In this document: positions 10,041-20,439 of the stretch, in pieces
Layout of the letters: each line of letters begins with the position of its first letter
Numbering within the stretch: the first letter of the stretch is position 1
Origin: Rhabdophis nuchalis
Taxonomy: Eukaryota > Chordata > Lepidosauria > Squamata > Natricidae
Length of the DNA stretch: 64,000 nucleotides
Assembly (NCBI GenBank): GCA_039707465.1
Contig: CM077648.1
Location: forward strand, 23,746,119 to 23,810,118
Direction: 5' to 3'
Program-made: the position numbers and the translations under genes
The notes under the pieces: model-generated
Seen by the model: the letters and a program-made list of their open reading frames with translations, nothing else
Told to the model about the DNA's origin: nothing
Database searches by the model: none

Positions 10041-11301
10041 AGGACTTTCAACTAAAGACATCAACAAAACAACATCAGGTACCAAAGCATTACACCAACA
10101 TACTGACTTTACAATACCTCCAGTCCCTTTGCAGCTGCAACAGGACCTTGATAAACATTTTCACACAGCCAAACGCAATGTGCTGTCTGGAGATACCACA
10201 TATTGTGTACCTTGCATCAAAATCACATACTCACTGTTCCGTCAGACACCATCCTAAAACAAGAAAAAGATAGGAAATGTACATAACAAGACTATCCCCA
10301 TCAGCTGACTGTTACCAATACACTTGCAATCCCATTAACATCACCTTTCTTGTTCCACAAAACTGGCTAACTGCACAAAAGCCCCTAACAAATCTTTGGA
10401 GAAAATTGCTGACATGAAATTCTTGACACTGCCAGAAAACAATGACTTTGCTTGGTCCACCCCTGACGGACTGTATTGGGTTTGTGGACGTTTTGCTTAC
10501 AACAAATTGCCATCAAACTGGTATGGGTCTTGCGTCCTATCTACCATTCGCCCTGGTTTCTTCCTACTCCCACTACGACAACGACAAGATCTGGGAGTAC
10601 CAGTCTACAAAGGACTAGGCAATGTGCAAGACCGCAGAGACATTATAGACACAAAAGACATTCATAGAGGAGATTGGACTGACGAGGATTGGCCTCCAGA
10701 ACGCATAATTGCCGTCTATGGCCCAGCAACATGGGCAGAGGATGGCACATATGGATATCGCACTCCCATATACATGATTAATAGAATAATTCGCCTTCAA
10801 GCTGTAATTGAAATTATAACAAATCAAACAGTATTAGCTTTACAACATCTAGCCCAAGAAAGTGCAAAGTCTAGAACATATATTATGCAGAATCGTTTAG
10901 CTCTTGATTACTTATTGGTAAAAATTGCTCATGTGCCTGTACAAACGTGGCATGGTTTAAATTTAAATGAAATGTTTGGTTCATGGTTTCCAAAATAACC
11001 TGGTTTACAAGCTATTGTAGCTTTAATTGGTATGATTGCTTTAGGATGTATTGTTTTACCTTGTGTTTTCCCTATTTTTGCTCGTGCAATTTCTAATAGT
11101 TTATCTTTGTTTGCTGAGAAACGAGCTATAGCTCACATCAACGCTTTGTGGGTACAGAAGTATGCTCCTGAGCCCCAGGGAGATCCCCTGGAGAAGAAAC
11201 CGTTAACCTTGGGCAGCGATGAGGAGGAAGAGGTAATTTCCAAACACCGAATCAAGCCTCCTCTCAGGCTGCTGTATGGTGACGAAGAACATCTTTTTTG
11301 A
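9964..11301 (+). pseudogene. env: env: signal peptide, surface and transmembrane remnants
   Basis: The frame starts at an ATG overlapping the 3' end of pol by 77 bp, as is usual for env. Residues 1-20 form a hydrophobic signal-peptide-like stretch (MQIHLFLILSLLQ). The same frame continues for about 1.3 kb but is closed by stops at 10255, 10306, 10336 and 10996. Landmarks are GLYWVCG in the surface part, the heptad-rich [10 protein letters not shown] of the transmembrane subunit, a membrane span near 11020-11085, and an acidic cytoplasmic tail ending at 11301. The paired cysteines normally found just after [10 protein letters not shown] are absent. It is defective. Confidence 0.85.
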
Positions 11302-11322
11302 AAAAAATAAAAACAGAGGAGA
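11301..11322 (+). promoter_or_regulatory. Polypurine tract before the 3' LTR
   Basis: An unbroken purine run apart from one T and one C, ending ACAGAGGAGA, abuts the 3' LTR. This is the plus-strand primer site of retroviral reverse transcription. Confidence 0.85.
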
Positions 11323-11748
11323 TGTTGCGTTATGACGCTGCATCACGTGCTAAGCATTTCTGTTAGTGCAGACTGGTTTTGGCCGGTTGGACACAAACAT
11401 GGAAGCTAGCATGAAAAGTCACTAGTCATGCCCTGACACCTAACACCTTGGAGAAAAGTTCCCACCTTCTTGCAACGTGCTAACTACGTACAACGTGCAA
11501 ACTGCCAACAAACAGCATGTAACGCCTATTTCTACTGTCTGATTTCCTTTTATGGTCATGATTTATGTATTGTTTACCTATGACAATCTATGCTTAACCC
11601 TGCCTTCTGATAAAGTTAATAAAAAGGCCTGCGGACCTTTGTCCGGTGCGCAGTTCCATCCTGTTTCAGAGAAGATATGGTGTCGTGTTTCTTTTCTCCC
11701 TATCCGTGGGCTGGCCCGCCTGATAACGGCGTAAATGTTATCACTTCA
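11323..11748 (+). repeat. 3' LTR of the provirus
   Basis: 426 bp, the same length as the 5' LTR, with one substitution (C at 11505). It is followed directly by the ATAAAG duplication. Confidence 0.97.
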
Positions 11749-11754
11749 ATAAAG
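11749..11754. repeat. Right 6-bp target duplication of the provirus
   Basis: ATAAAG, identical to 4785-4790. Confidence 0.95.
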
Positions 11755-11797
11755 CACTGTAAAATGGTATATAAGTGCTATTGCTATTGCTATGCCA
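11755..11797 (+). mobile_element. tRNA-derived SINE, right part
   Basis: CACTGTAAAATGGTATATAAG followed by repeated GCTATT units continues the SINE of 4598-4790 after the provirus. It ends in the short tandem tail near 11797. Confidence 0.8.
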
Positions 11798-12450
11798 TGA
11801 TTTGGTTCCATCAATCATCGTCTATAGGCCCTGAAGATCTCTCTATCTATACCTCAGACAAACCTTGTTACTATGATGAAAGGGCAGAGATCTCTGTTAT
11901 GTGTGTGTTATGCTGTACTTTCCTAATATATTAGATCTGTCTTTTGCATAGAACTCCAGGTAATGCTGCTTGCAAGGCCAATCAGGCCATGCCATAATTA
12001 GGAAATAAATCACTCCCCTCCCACACAGAACAAATATCACAAGGCATAGAGAACTTAGGCATAAAGTGTATATGTACATTTATATCTATGAATGAAATGT
12101 TATAATTACTTTAATTCTTAAATAGAAATATCATGGCCCCATTATAGCAGAAAAGAAGCCCATCTATATCAGTGATATCTATATTGACATAAATCTTCCC
12201 TAAACTGTTGCTAGGCAACCTGAAGGGCCCAAATCCATGGCAGTTCCATGGCACTTTAAACCTTAAATCTTGGGCTGTGAACGTCTTAATATGGGGAAAA
12301 CACCTTTAGAAGACAATTATCCTCTGACAGTTTTTCTTTTAGGTAGCTGGCTATCTTCGGTAAGTAGGACATATACTGTAGTTCTCCTGTCTATGATTTC
12401 CATCTATACAGTGACAGTAGGAAGCTCCCCTCTCCCCCCCCCCCCGGCAG
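11798..12450. other. Unassigned spacer
   Basis: No element termini or coding signal are seen, apart from a C-rich run at 12434-12445. Confidence 0.5.
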
Positions 12451-12668
12451 GGGAAGGATACTAACCCTAACCCTAACACACACACCCCTCCAGCAGGGGA
12501 AGGTTACTGCAAAATCCCCATTCCTTCCTGATCAGCTGGGACTCAGGAGGCAGAGAATAGATGGGGGCAGGGCCAGTCACAGGTGGTATTTACTGGTTCT
12601 CCAAACTACTCAAAATTTCTCCTACTGGTTCTCCAGAACTGGTCAGAACCTGCTGAATACCACCTCTG
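12451..12668. mobile_element. hAT MITE fragment containing telomere-like repeats
   Basis: The right end, GCTGAATACCACCTCTG, and internal landmarks (GGGACTCAGGAGGCAGAGAA, GGTTCTCCAGAACTGGTCAG) match the complete copies at 60255 and 61934. The left end is missing. CTAACCCTAACCCTAAC at 12461-12477 interrupts the usual body sequence. Confidence 0.75.
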
Positions 12669-12971
12669 ATGAAATGGTTGATTCAGATACCTATTGAAAA
12701 GAGGGGGGAAATGTTTTAATAATAAGAATCGTGTGATAATGAAAAATATGGGCTTTCATTCAGACATCTCTAATGGATAATTTAGTGTGGATTCCTGTAT
12801 GTAGCAGAAGGTTGGATTTGATGGCCCAAATGGCCTCTTCTGACACTCTGATTTTATTTATTTACCACTTTTATATCCCAGTGTAATCATAAATATACTC
12901 AAGATAATCTCCCTACATGTCTCGGGCAGGGGATAATTGCCTTTGTTCATGTGTTATAAAGACTTGATTGG

Positions 12972-13278
12972 TAGAAGAGAGGATAAGAAAGAAGAGAGGA
13001 GAGAAAGAGAGAGGAAAGAGAGGGGAAAAAGGGAGAAGAGAGGAAAAATGAGAGGAGGAAACAAGAAGGCAGAGAAGGGAGCTGGAGAAAGGTAGGAGTG
13101 AGGCTGTTGCAAAATAAGATGGAGACGGGGTGGCAAAAAAGCGATCCAAACTGTATCATATAGTATATATGTAAGAATGTGTATAGAGATTAATGATGAA
13201 TAGAAAAATGTTAAATAGTATTTATAAGAATGTATGTCAATGAATGATTTTGAAATGGGAAAAATAATAATTAAAAAA
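12972..13278 (+). mobile_element. L1 3' end with purine-rich tract
   Basis: AAAGACTTGATTGG occurs at 12958-12971 and 13279-13292, a 14-bp target duplication. The insert is a roughly 150-bp purine tract (G and A on the plus strand), then a 3' UTR including GGGGTGGCAAAAAAGCGATC, and a terminal A-run. A related copy is at 20440-20850. Severe 5' truncation plus poly(A) indicates LINE insertion. L1 is inferred. Confidence 0.8.
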
Positions 13279-13292
13279 AAAGACTTGATTGG

Positions 13293-14454
13293 GGTGGCTG
13301 CCCTCTGTCTTGAATGTGGTCTTATGTGAGACAGAAGCTCTTCTACCCTAAAGGAGGACCTTTATTGGAGCCAATGTCTGCTCTTTCTGCGCATATATTA
13401 TAATAGAATTTCTAAAATACAATCCAATGGTATTCAATATGAAACTATGGAATAGAATTCTGCGAATAACCTGCTGTTGTTGAATAACAAATCCAGCAGC
13501 CCTAGCAAAGGGAATGAGGAATGCTGAAAGTTGCAGTTCAGTAACATTTGAAAGGCCACAGATTTTTCCATCTCTGCCAGAGTTATACACTAATTGGGAA
13601 TTTGCAAGAATGGAATAAAAAAAAGTAAAAATGATATGCTGTATTGCCAATTTACCATCGGTAGTCAATGCAACAGAAGGGCTCACTTCACTGCCTTGAT
13701 ATGCATTTCAAGGTTAAATTGACTGCAGGATATTAAAATTATACTTAAAGTATCATCTGATTACCTTCACATGTGCTCCTCTTTCTTCAAGAAAGATTAA
13801 TTGTCTTCTTAGTCATTACTACTGTCAGGAGTTTTACAGCCCTGAAACTCTAATGACAAATACTTGCTTCATCAATGGGGACATGTTTAGCATTTAATTA
13901 GGCATTTGAATGTGAAGAAAGAAATCTGAAGTCAAAACAAACCATCAGCAGTATTCTACTGGGAAAAAGCAGCGCCACTTTAAATAATTTCAAGTAATTT
14001 TAATAACACTTTGTGGCATACGAAATGCTTTGTTACCCTTTTCACATTTATCGAAAGCAGAGAGGTTGACAGATAATATGATTATCTAGAAATAGGGCTG
14101 GAGCCCAGGTAATAATGCAGTGGAGGTCAGGTTCCCTGGCTCAAACTCAGTGGTAGCTCAGTTATGAAGTCTAGGGAAAACTGTATCCCAAGGCCCCTAT
14201 ACGGTTGAGTTAAAAGTTTGGCATGTGGACAAATCTGGCAGAATGAAATGTAATTTTTAAATTCTGCATGGACACGAAGCTGCCAAAAATCAAAGAGAAG
14301 GCAGATCATTGTAAACACCTCAAAATGTCCATCAAAGTGTTCTTATGGTTTTACTTTCTCCTGCGTAAATTTCCTTCACACAAGCTGGGTATAGAAGTTT
14401 TGTTCTAAAATGTATCAATGGTTGGAAATGAGGAAAAGGAATCGGAACAGAATA
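13293..14454. other. Unassigned spacer
   Basis: About 1.16 kb with no recognisable element, terminal repeat or coding frame. The 112-codon minus frame at 13348-13686 has no recognisable motif. Confidence 0.5.
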
Positions 14455-15011
14455 CACTATATTGCTAAAAGTATTCACTCACCTGCCTTTACGAATGTAT
14501 ATGAATGTACAGTAAGTGACATCCCATTCCTAATCCATAGGGTTCAATATGATGTCGGTCCACTGTGCACTGTTCTTGAGCTAATCTGAAAACCACATGA
14601 AGTTTGGAGGTCTGTAGCGATTGACTCTGCAGAACATTGACAACCTCTTCGCACTATGCGCCTCAGCATCCGCTGACCCCTCTCCGTCCGTTTACGTGGC
14701 CTACCACTTCATGGCTGAGTTGCTGTCATTCCCAAACACTTCCACGTTCTTATAATACAGCTGACAGTGGACTGTGGAATATTTAGGAGCGAGGAAATTT
14801 CACGACTGGGTTTGTTGCACAGGTGACATCCTATCACAGTTCCATGCAGGAATTCACTGAGCTCTTGAGAGGGACCCATTCTTTCACAAATGTTTGTAAA
14901 AACAGTCTGCATGCGTAGGTACTTGATTTTATACACCTGCAGCCATGGAAGTGATTAGAACACCTGACTGATTGTTTGGATCGGTGAGCAAATGCTTTTG
15001 GCAATAGAGTG
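14455..15011 (-). mobile_element. Internally deleted Tc1-like transposon
   Basis: Imperfect inverted ends of about 30 bp, CACTATATTGCTAAAAGT at left and its near-complement GCTTTTGGCAATAGAGTG at right, are flanked by TA (14453-14454 and 15012-15013). Read on the minus strand, the interior encodes the paired helix-turn-helix N-terminus of a Tc1 transposase, including IGCHLCNKPSREISSLLNIP in the frame ending at 14709. The frame then runs into the second DNA-binding helix region. The DDE catalytic core is absent, so most of the transposase gene has been deleted. The total of 557 bp compares with about 1.3-1.6 kb for full Tc1 elements. It could move only with a transposase from elsewhere. Confidence 0.9.
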
Positions 15012-15249
15012 TATTTTGAGGATTGTAAAATTGGAACTGGGTAATACATAGATAAATACATAAAGGAGGATAAGGGAGTGTTAATAAGATTAATGTAGTT
15101 ATGTACAATAAGTAGAAACTGTATTTATTGTTACATTAAAATATGTATGGAAATGACAAAGCCAGAAAGGTCACTCTGTGTCCAATGGTTTAATGTTTAT
15201 TCAATTAAAAAAGTTTTTAAAAAGAATTTTTGTTCTATCTAACTAATTA

Positions 15250-15646
15250 CAGGCAGTCCTAAGCGAACTACAGTTAGTTTAAGTAACCATTCAAAGTTAC
15301 AAGGGCACTGACATAAATGACCTATGGCCATGTTTCACCTTTATGACCATTGTAGCATCCTCATGGTCATGGGATCAACATTCAGATGCTTGGCAACTGA
15401 CCTATGTTTATGACAATTGCAATGTCCCAGGATCTCGTGATCACCTTTTACGACCTTCTCGTAAGCAAAGTCAATGGGGAAGCCGCATTCACTTAATACC
15501 CATGTTACCGACCTAACTACTGCAGTAATTCATTTAACAACTCTGGCAAGAAAGGTTTTCAAGTGGGGCAAAATTCACTTAACACATGTCTTACTTAGCA
15601 ACAGAAATTTTGGGCTCAATTGAGGACATAAGTCGAAAGCGACCTG
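15250..15646. mobile_element. Tc1/mariner-type MITE with TA duplication
   Basis: Ends are CAGGCAGTCCTAAGCG and AAGTCGAAAGCGACCTG, flanked by TA on each side. Body landmarks (GTTACAAGGGCACTGAC, AAAGTCAATGGGGAAGCC, TTCACTTAACA) match the copies at 41115 and 44184. It is non-coding. Confidence 0.85.
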
Positions 15647-15654
15647 TACTCTCT

Positions 15655-16107
15655 AATGGCAGAAAGTGAAGAGAAACTAAAGAGCCTTTTGATGAGAATG
15701 AAAGAGGAGAGTGCAAAAGTTGTCTTGAAACTCAACGCTAAAAAAAACTGAGATCGTGGCATCTGGTCCCATCACTTCCTGGCAAATAGAAGAGGAAGAA
15801 ATGAAGCAGTGACAGATTTTATTTTTTTGAGCTTTAAGATCACTGCAGATGGGGACTGCAGCCATGAATTTAAAAGATGCCCGCTCCTTGGGAGGAAAGT
15901 GGTGGCAAACCTAAACAGGATACTAAAAAGCAGAGATATCGTGATGCTGACAAAGTCCATAAAGTCAAAACTATGGTTTTCCCAGTAGTGTAGTATGGCT
16001 GTGAGAGTTGGACCATAAGGAAAGTTGAGCACTGAAGAATTGATGCTTTTGTAATGTGGTTCTGAAGAAGACTTTTGAGATTCCCTTGGACTGCAACGAT
16101 ATCAAAT
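15655..16107 (+). pseudogene. BovB (RTE) LINE, C-terminal RT region, first part
   Basis: The sequence matches the pattern of the BovB ORF2 C-terminal region, for example GATCACTGCAGATGGGGACT and GTGAGAGTTGGACCATAAGG. BovB is the RTE-clade LINE shared by squamates and ruminants through horizontal transfer. The frame is broken by stops and small indels. It stops in mid-sequence at ATCAAATCAGTCAGTC and resumes near 16918, with other repeats between. Confidence 0.85.
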
Positions 16108-16111
16108 CAGT

Positions 16112-16525
16112 CAGTCTTATTTATTTATTTTGTTTTATTTATTTTGTCAAGCATTTATAAGTATAAACATGATTATGAATACAGGAAATGAATATAAATA
16201 AGTGGAGACAGTAGGACAGGGACGGTAGGCACTTATCCATACCCCTTACAGACCTCTTAGGAATGGGGTAAGGGTAACAGTAGATAGTTTAAGGTTAAAG
16301 TTATGGGGGTTTGAGGCTATAACAATAGAGTCAGATAGTGCATTCCAGGCATTGAGCACTCTGTTGCTGAAGTTGTATTTTCTGCAATTGAATTTGGAGT
16401 GGTTTACCTTAAGTTTGTATCTATTGTGTGCATGTGTATTGTTGTGATTGAAGCTGAAATAGTCATTGACAGGTAGGACATTGTAGCAGATAATTTTGTG
16501 TACTACGCTCAGGTCAAATCACTGT
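16112..16525 (-). pseudogene. CR1-type LINE 3' fragment
   Basis: On the minus strand this reads as the end of a CR1-like RT protein, with motifs such as YKLKVNHSKFNCRKY and FSNRVLNAWNALSDSIV. A TTTATTTATTTTG tail marks its 3' end at 16112. It lies between the two BovB parts. Confidence 0.75.
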
Positions 16526-16529
16526 TTTC

Positions 16530-16675
16530 CCAAATCAACTTTTTCAAAAGGTAACTGGACTTTTTTTCCCCTTTGAAGACAACTCTCATCTAAGAAGTTT
16601 CTTCAGTTCTGATTTCTTCAGTTTGGAACAACCATGACCTGGATGACTGAGAATCTCCATAGACCACACTGACTG
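16530..16675. repeat. Fold-back repeat family copy (AAAAGGTAACTGGAC)
   Basis: This shares TTTTTCAAAAGGTAACTGGAC and the closing GACTGAGAATCTCCATAGAC with copies near 29648, 48210 and 58685. The family's inner part contains an inverted repeat around CAAAAGGCAACTGGAC. Its superfamily is unknown to me. Confidence 0.65.
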
Positions 16676-16689
16676 TTCTTTGGAAGAAT

Positions 16690-16915
16690 AGTAGGGGGCT
16701 GGTATGGGGCTCCTTACCTGTATTTGACCTGTTTGGGGCTTCCGCGCATGTGCACGAAGCATACGGCACCTGTGCGACCCTCCACTGAGCAGCTGGAGCG
16801 TTGCGGAGCATTGCAGGTGGTAAGTACACATGCGCATGCTGTGCGCTTTCATGTGGTGGATGCCCGGCCCCGTTGCACCGTACTGGTTGCACCGGGATCT
16901 GGAACCCCGCACTGA
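16690..16915. repeat. Diverged GC-rich repeat, possibly hAT MITE
   Basis: GCGCATGTGC and CACATGCGCATGC resemble the centre of the 22438-type MITEs, but the termini are not preserved. Assignment is weak. Confidence 0.35.
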
Positions 16916-16917
16916 AG

Positions 16918-17177
16918 GATAGATACTGAAGCTGAAGCTGAAATACTTAGCCACCTAATGAGAAGAGAGGGCTCATTGGAAAAGGCCCTGATGTTGGGAA
17001 AGACTGAAAGCAAAAGGAGAAGGGATCAGTCGAGGGTGAGATGGTTAGATAGTGTCATTGACACAATGAACTTGAATTTGGGCAAATTCTGGGAGTCAGT
17101 GAAGGACAGGAGCCTGGCATGTTATGGTCCATTGGGTGACGAAGAGTCACACAACACTTAGCAACTGAACAACAACA
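16918..17177 (+). pseudogene. BovB LINE, second part to the 3' end
   Basis: From GATACTGAAGCTGAAGCTGA to the end near GCAACTGAACAACAAC, this matches the BovB terminal region, with the landmarks CACCTAATGAGAAGAGAGG and GACGAAGAGTCACACAAC. It completes the copy begun at 15655. Confidence 0.85.
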
Positions 17178-17987
17178 AAACTACCCTTTTTTTTGAAGAA
17201 ATATGGTGTCCAAATAGATCAAAATGTGTATTTTTCCAATTTAGCATGTAGGCTGTTGTCACAGAGATGTTATAAAACTTTGATCTGCAAACATGATCCA
17301 CGTGGAAAGTAGAGTCTTTAAAGACAACATTCTGATAAATTATTAAAATGTGTCTAGTAAATCATGAAAAATGTGACTTATGAAACTTTTGAAAACTGTT
17401 AGCACCTCCAAGTGACTATAGTCATTACTATGTTTTCAAAGATTAAATTACCATTCTTCATACGAATATCCCCCGAAATCTAATTTAGTGAAGATGCATC
17501 TCCCTTATGTGACCATTCTAAGAACTATCCCATTCCTAAGTGAACAGGAAAATGGAAAAGGGTGGCCAAGTACAGTTGGAACATCTGATAGTGAGTTGTA
17601 AAAGATATTAGATATTAGATACCAGATGGCCAGATTGCCTGCAGCATTAGTATATGCCTTGTATGCGATGGAACAAATTATCTTGGTAGTTGTGGATTGT
17701 TGTAATTATTCAAGTCTGGCCTGGCTTAAAACAATAAGGTGAATGTCTACTTTGCTCCTTCATCAGTCAAAAGTCTGCGCTCTTCAGGTGATAGAAGAGA
17801 TAGTAACTTATTAGACAAATAGCAAAATTTCATCCATGACTTTTATGGTTGCAGTGAATAATTCATGTCCTTGTCTTCAGATTAAAGTGCTCTTGGCTGA
17901 TTCTACTTGAGGCAGGTGCCTTTAATAATATCTTAACAGTAGTCCTTCACATTCTGTTTTTAATTCTATTTAATTCTATTCCTAAGA
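17178..17987. other. Unassigned spacer
   Basis: AT-rich, with no recognisable element apart from a short GATATTAGATATTAGATA motif near 17607. Confidence 0.5.
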
Positions 17988-18225
17988 TTCTCTTCTCTTC
18001 TCTTCTCTTCTCTTCTCTTCTCTTCTCTTCTCTTCTCTTCTCTTCTCTTCTCTTCTCTTCTCTTCACTTCACTTCACTTCTCTTCTCTTCTCTTCTCTTC
18101 TCTTCTCTTCTCTTCTCTTCTCTTCTCTTCTCTTCTCTTCTCTTCTCTTCTCTTCTCTTCCCTCCTCTCCTCTCCTCTCCTCACCTCACCTCTCCTCTCC
18201 TCTCCTCTCCTCTCCTCACCCCTCC
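17988..18225. repeat. (TTCTC)n and (CTCCT)n pentanucleotide array
   Basis: About 170 bp of TTCTC units, interrupted by a few CACTT units at 18064-18078, then about 65 bp of CTCCT units with CTCAC variants. The strand is almost purely pyrimidine, so the opposite strand is a long purine tract. Open frames here are repeat artefacts. Confidence 0.97.
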
Positions 18226-19593
18226 CCTCCATAAAGGTCTCCATGGCAGCCAAACTCTTAAAATTGGAAAGATTGTCCTGCAAGTAATCCCAGATGTGTG
18301 ATTAATGAATTGTTATGAAAGGCTATTACATGAATGGATAAATATAATTTTTATTGTTACTTTTTCATTACAAAGTTCTGTTTGTTCAAGAAAGCTGTGA
18401 CAATGTTGTCAATTCCACTAGGTATATCAGGCCAGGAAATCTGCTCCACAGGAAGGCTAAATTATGCAGTCCTCCACCTCCTCCTCTTTATGGTTTGGTG
18501 AATTAGGCAGGTGTCTGGGTGGGCCACTTCCAAATATTATTTGTCTGCTGTACACTTAAGAGATGCTTCACACTTAATTGTTTTGGTTATGGACCCTGCA
18601 TATCTGTGCAAGGTCATCTATTTTTACTTTCTACAAATACCTCAGAACAGCTGAGGAAAAACTATGTGCTCTTACTACCACGTGACATTTGAAAATGTGA
18701 TCCCTTAACTGGGAACATACACTTCATCAATTATCTAATTTAGGGTATTCATCAATTATTAATTATGACACCAACTTTTGTAATCTTTTCCTCTCTTTCT
18801 TTCTAAATTTCAATCTCAGCTAAATTAGATTACTTGAACATAATGTTATATGAAAAGATTTTGATTTTTGTTAAAAATTGCTCAACGTGACTTTTATAGG
18901 CTGTGTGTTTTATACAATGCAAATTTTGCTTTATGAGGTTATTGGATTTCAGCTAGTTTTCTAGCACAAAGTGATGCTTTTCGGTGCAATATTGGATACT
19001 ATTATTCAGAAGAATTGTTTGTGAGTGATGTCAAGCTGGCCACACCCACCTTGCTCACCCCCTGAAGTCAAACACAACCCTGATGTGGCCTTCAATGAAA
19101 TTGAGTTCGACTCCATCTTCAATTCTCTTATTAACATTGAGATTCATTTGATCCTACTTATTTTATTTAAATGTTTATATTAATTTCCAAACAAGTAGAT
19201 TGGTTTCTTTTTAGTTTTCAGTAAATTGTTTTTTTCTTTTATGTAATTCTTTATTCCTCTTTTTTTTCCATTTGTCTTTGAATTCTCTTACTAGAACTGA
19301 AAGGAACTACTCTGTCTTGTTTCTCAGTCTTTGAACTGGCAGCTGATTTTTTGTTGTTGTTGTCCTGATCACAACATCATTGATGATTTAAGCTCTTGTT
19401 AAGGTATTGTCATTGAAAAGCATTGGAAATTAAGTTTGTTTCCAGTATGCTTCATCTCAGAAGAAACACAGATTTCCACTGCATTTAATTCCTTATCCCC
19501 AATTTTACATAGCCAAGAAAACAAATTGAGTTTTGTTATTACACAATAGCAAGAACGGAGAAAGCCTTTTCTTAAACTTTTATGATGCCCTAT
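18226..19593. other. Unassigned spacer
   Basis: About 1.4 kb without recognisable element termini or coding motif. Confidence 0.45.
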
Positions 19594-19860
19594 TGTTGTG
19601 GCCCAGCCAGCTCCAGATGAGCTGCTGATGGATTCCTCTAGTGAGAAGTCCTATGAATCGGCTCTAGAGGAGGAAACCCAGTTTGTCCCGGATGTCAGGC
19701 TAAGGATTGAGAGGAGGCAATTTACCAGAACGACGCCATTGGAGATAATCAGTATCAGCTGCCTAATTGCCTGGCCCTTCCCAAGAGGCTTTAAAAGAAA
19801 TCCTCTGTGAAGAGTAGGTTTGCAGGAAACAACAGAGAAGCTACAGAGTCAGAGAATTGT
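19594..19860 (+). mobile_element. Partial LTR of the TGTTGTGGCC family
   Basis: It starts TGTTGTGGCCCAGCC and runs through an LTR-like promoter-proximal region including GGCTTTAAAAGAAATCC. The start resembles the solo LTRs at 51365 and 54377. The 3' end is not found, so this is a fragment. Confidence 0.5.
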
Positions 19861-20439
19861 GTTGTGTAATCTATTCAGTCTAGTTCAGGTTAGTTCAGGC
19901 AAGCTGCCAAGTAGCAATCCATCTAGTTAATTATCTTGTGAAGGGAGGGTGTCAGAATACCCTATCATAGGTATTATAGCCAAGGAAATAGAAGAAACAG
20001 GATCAACAACATGAATATGAGGGGGGTGTCCAAGATATTTTTTCCCCTGTAACACCTCCCTCCTACCCCATTCACTCTTTGATATCCTTTTCTTTCTCAC
20101 CCTAATTCTTCTGAACAGCAAAAATAAGAGAACTGAATCATTTCCCAGGTGATGTAGAATATTTTCCTTCAGATGACTTTTGAAGTCAGGGCAAATATGA
20201 CCCATATTTTCTGACCGACCCTGAGAATGAAATTGAATGTTTCCAAAATATTGAAAACAAGAGGAGATGGAAATGGTTTAAATGAGAAGGGGGAAAAAAA
20301 GAAAAAATATTAAGATACAAATATACAGTTTAAAAGATAATACAATTGGAATTATTATAGGCAAATAAAATGTGGAAGAGGAAATTTATTTTTATGTAAA
20401 TCGGGATCACTGAAATTTTACCCCGGAAATCCATCAGAG
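19861..20439. other. Unassigned spacer
   Basis: No recognisable element or coding motif. Confidence 0.45.

Larger units (their letters stand above)
4791..11748 (+). mobile_element. Endogenous retrovirus, class II (alpha/beta-like), defective provirus
   Basis: A 6,958-bp provirus with paired 426-bp LTRs, a primer-binding-site-like sequence, gag, pol and env remnants in canonical order, a polypurine tract and a 6-bp target duplication. The class II assignment rests on the RT motif YMDDILVAAP, the 6-bp duplication, a tRNA-Trp-like primer site, and an integrase with an alpha/beta-like core. The LTRs differ at one base of 426, implying recent integration. The interior is badly eroded: no complete gag, no recognisable protease, frameshifts in pol, stops in pol and env. 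It cannot make infectious particles by itself as it stands. The insertion splits a tRNA-SINE. Confidence 0.95.

Noticed and set aside
18074..18283. Open frame of repeated R, E, K residues
   Set aside because: It is an artefact of the (TTCTC)n array read on the minus strand.
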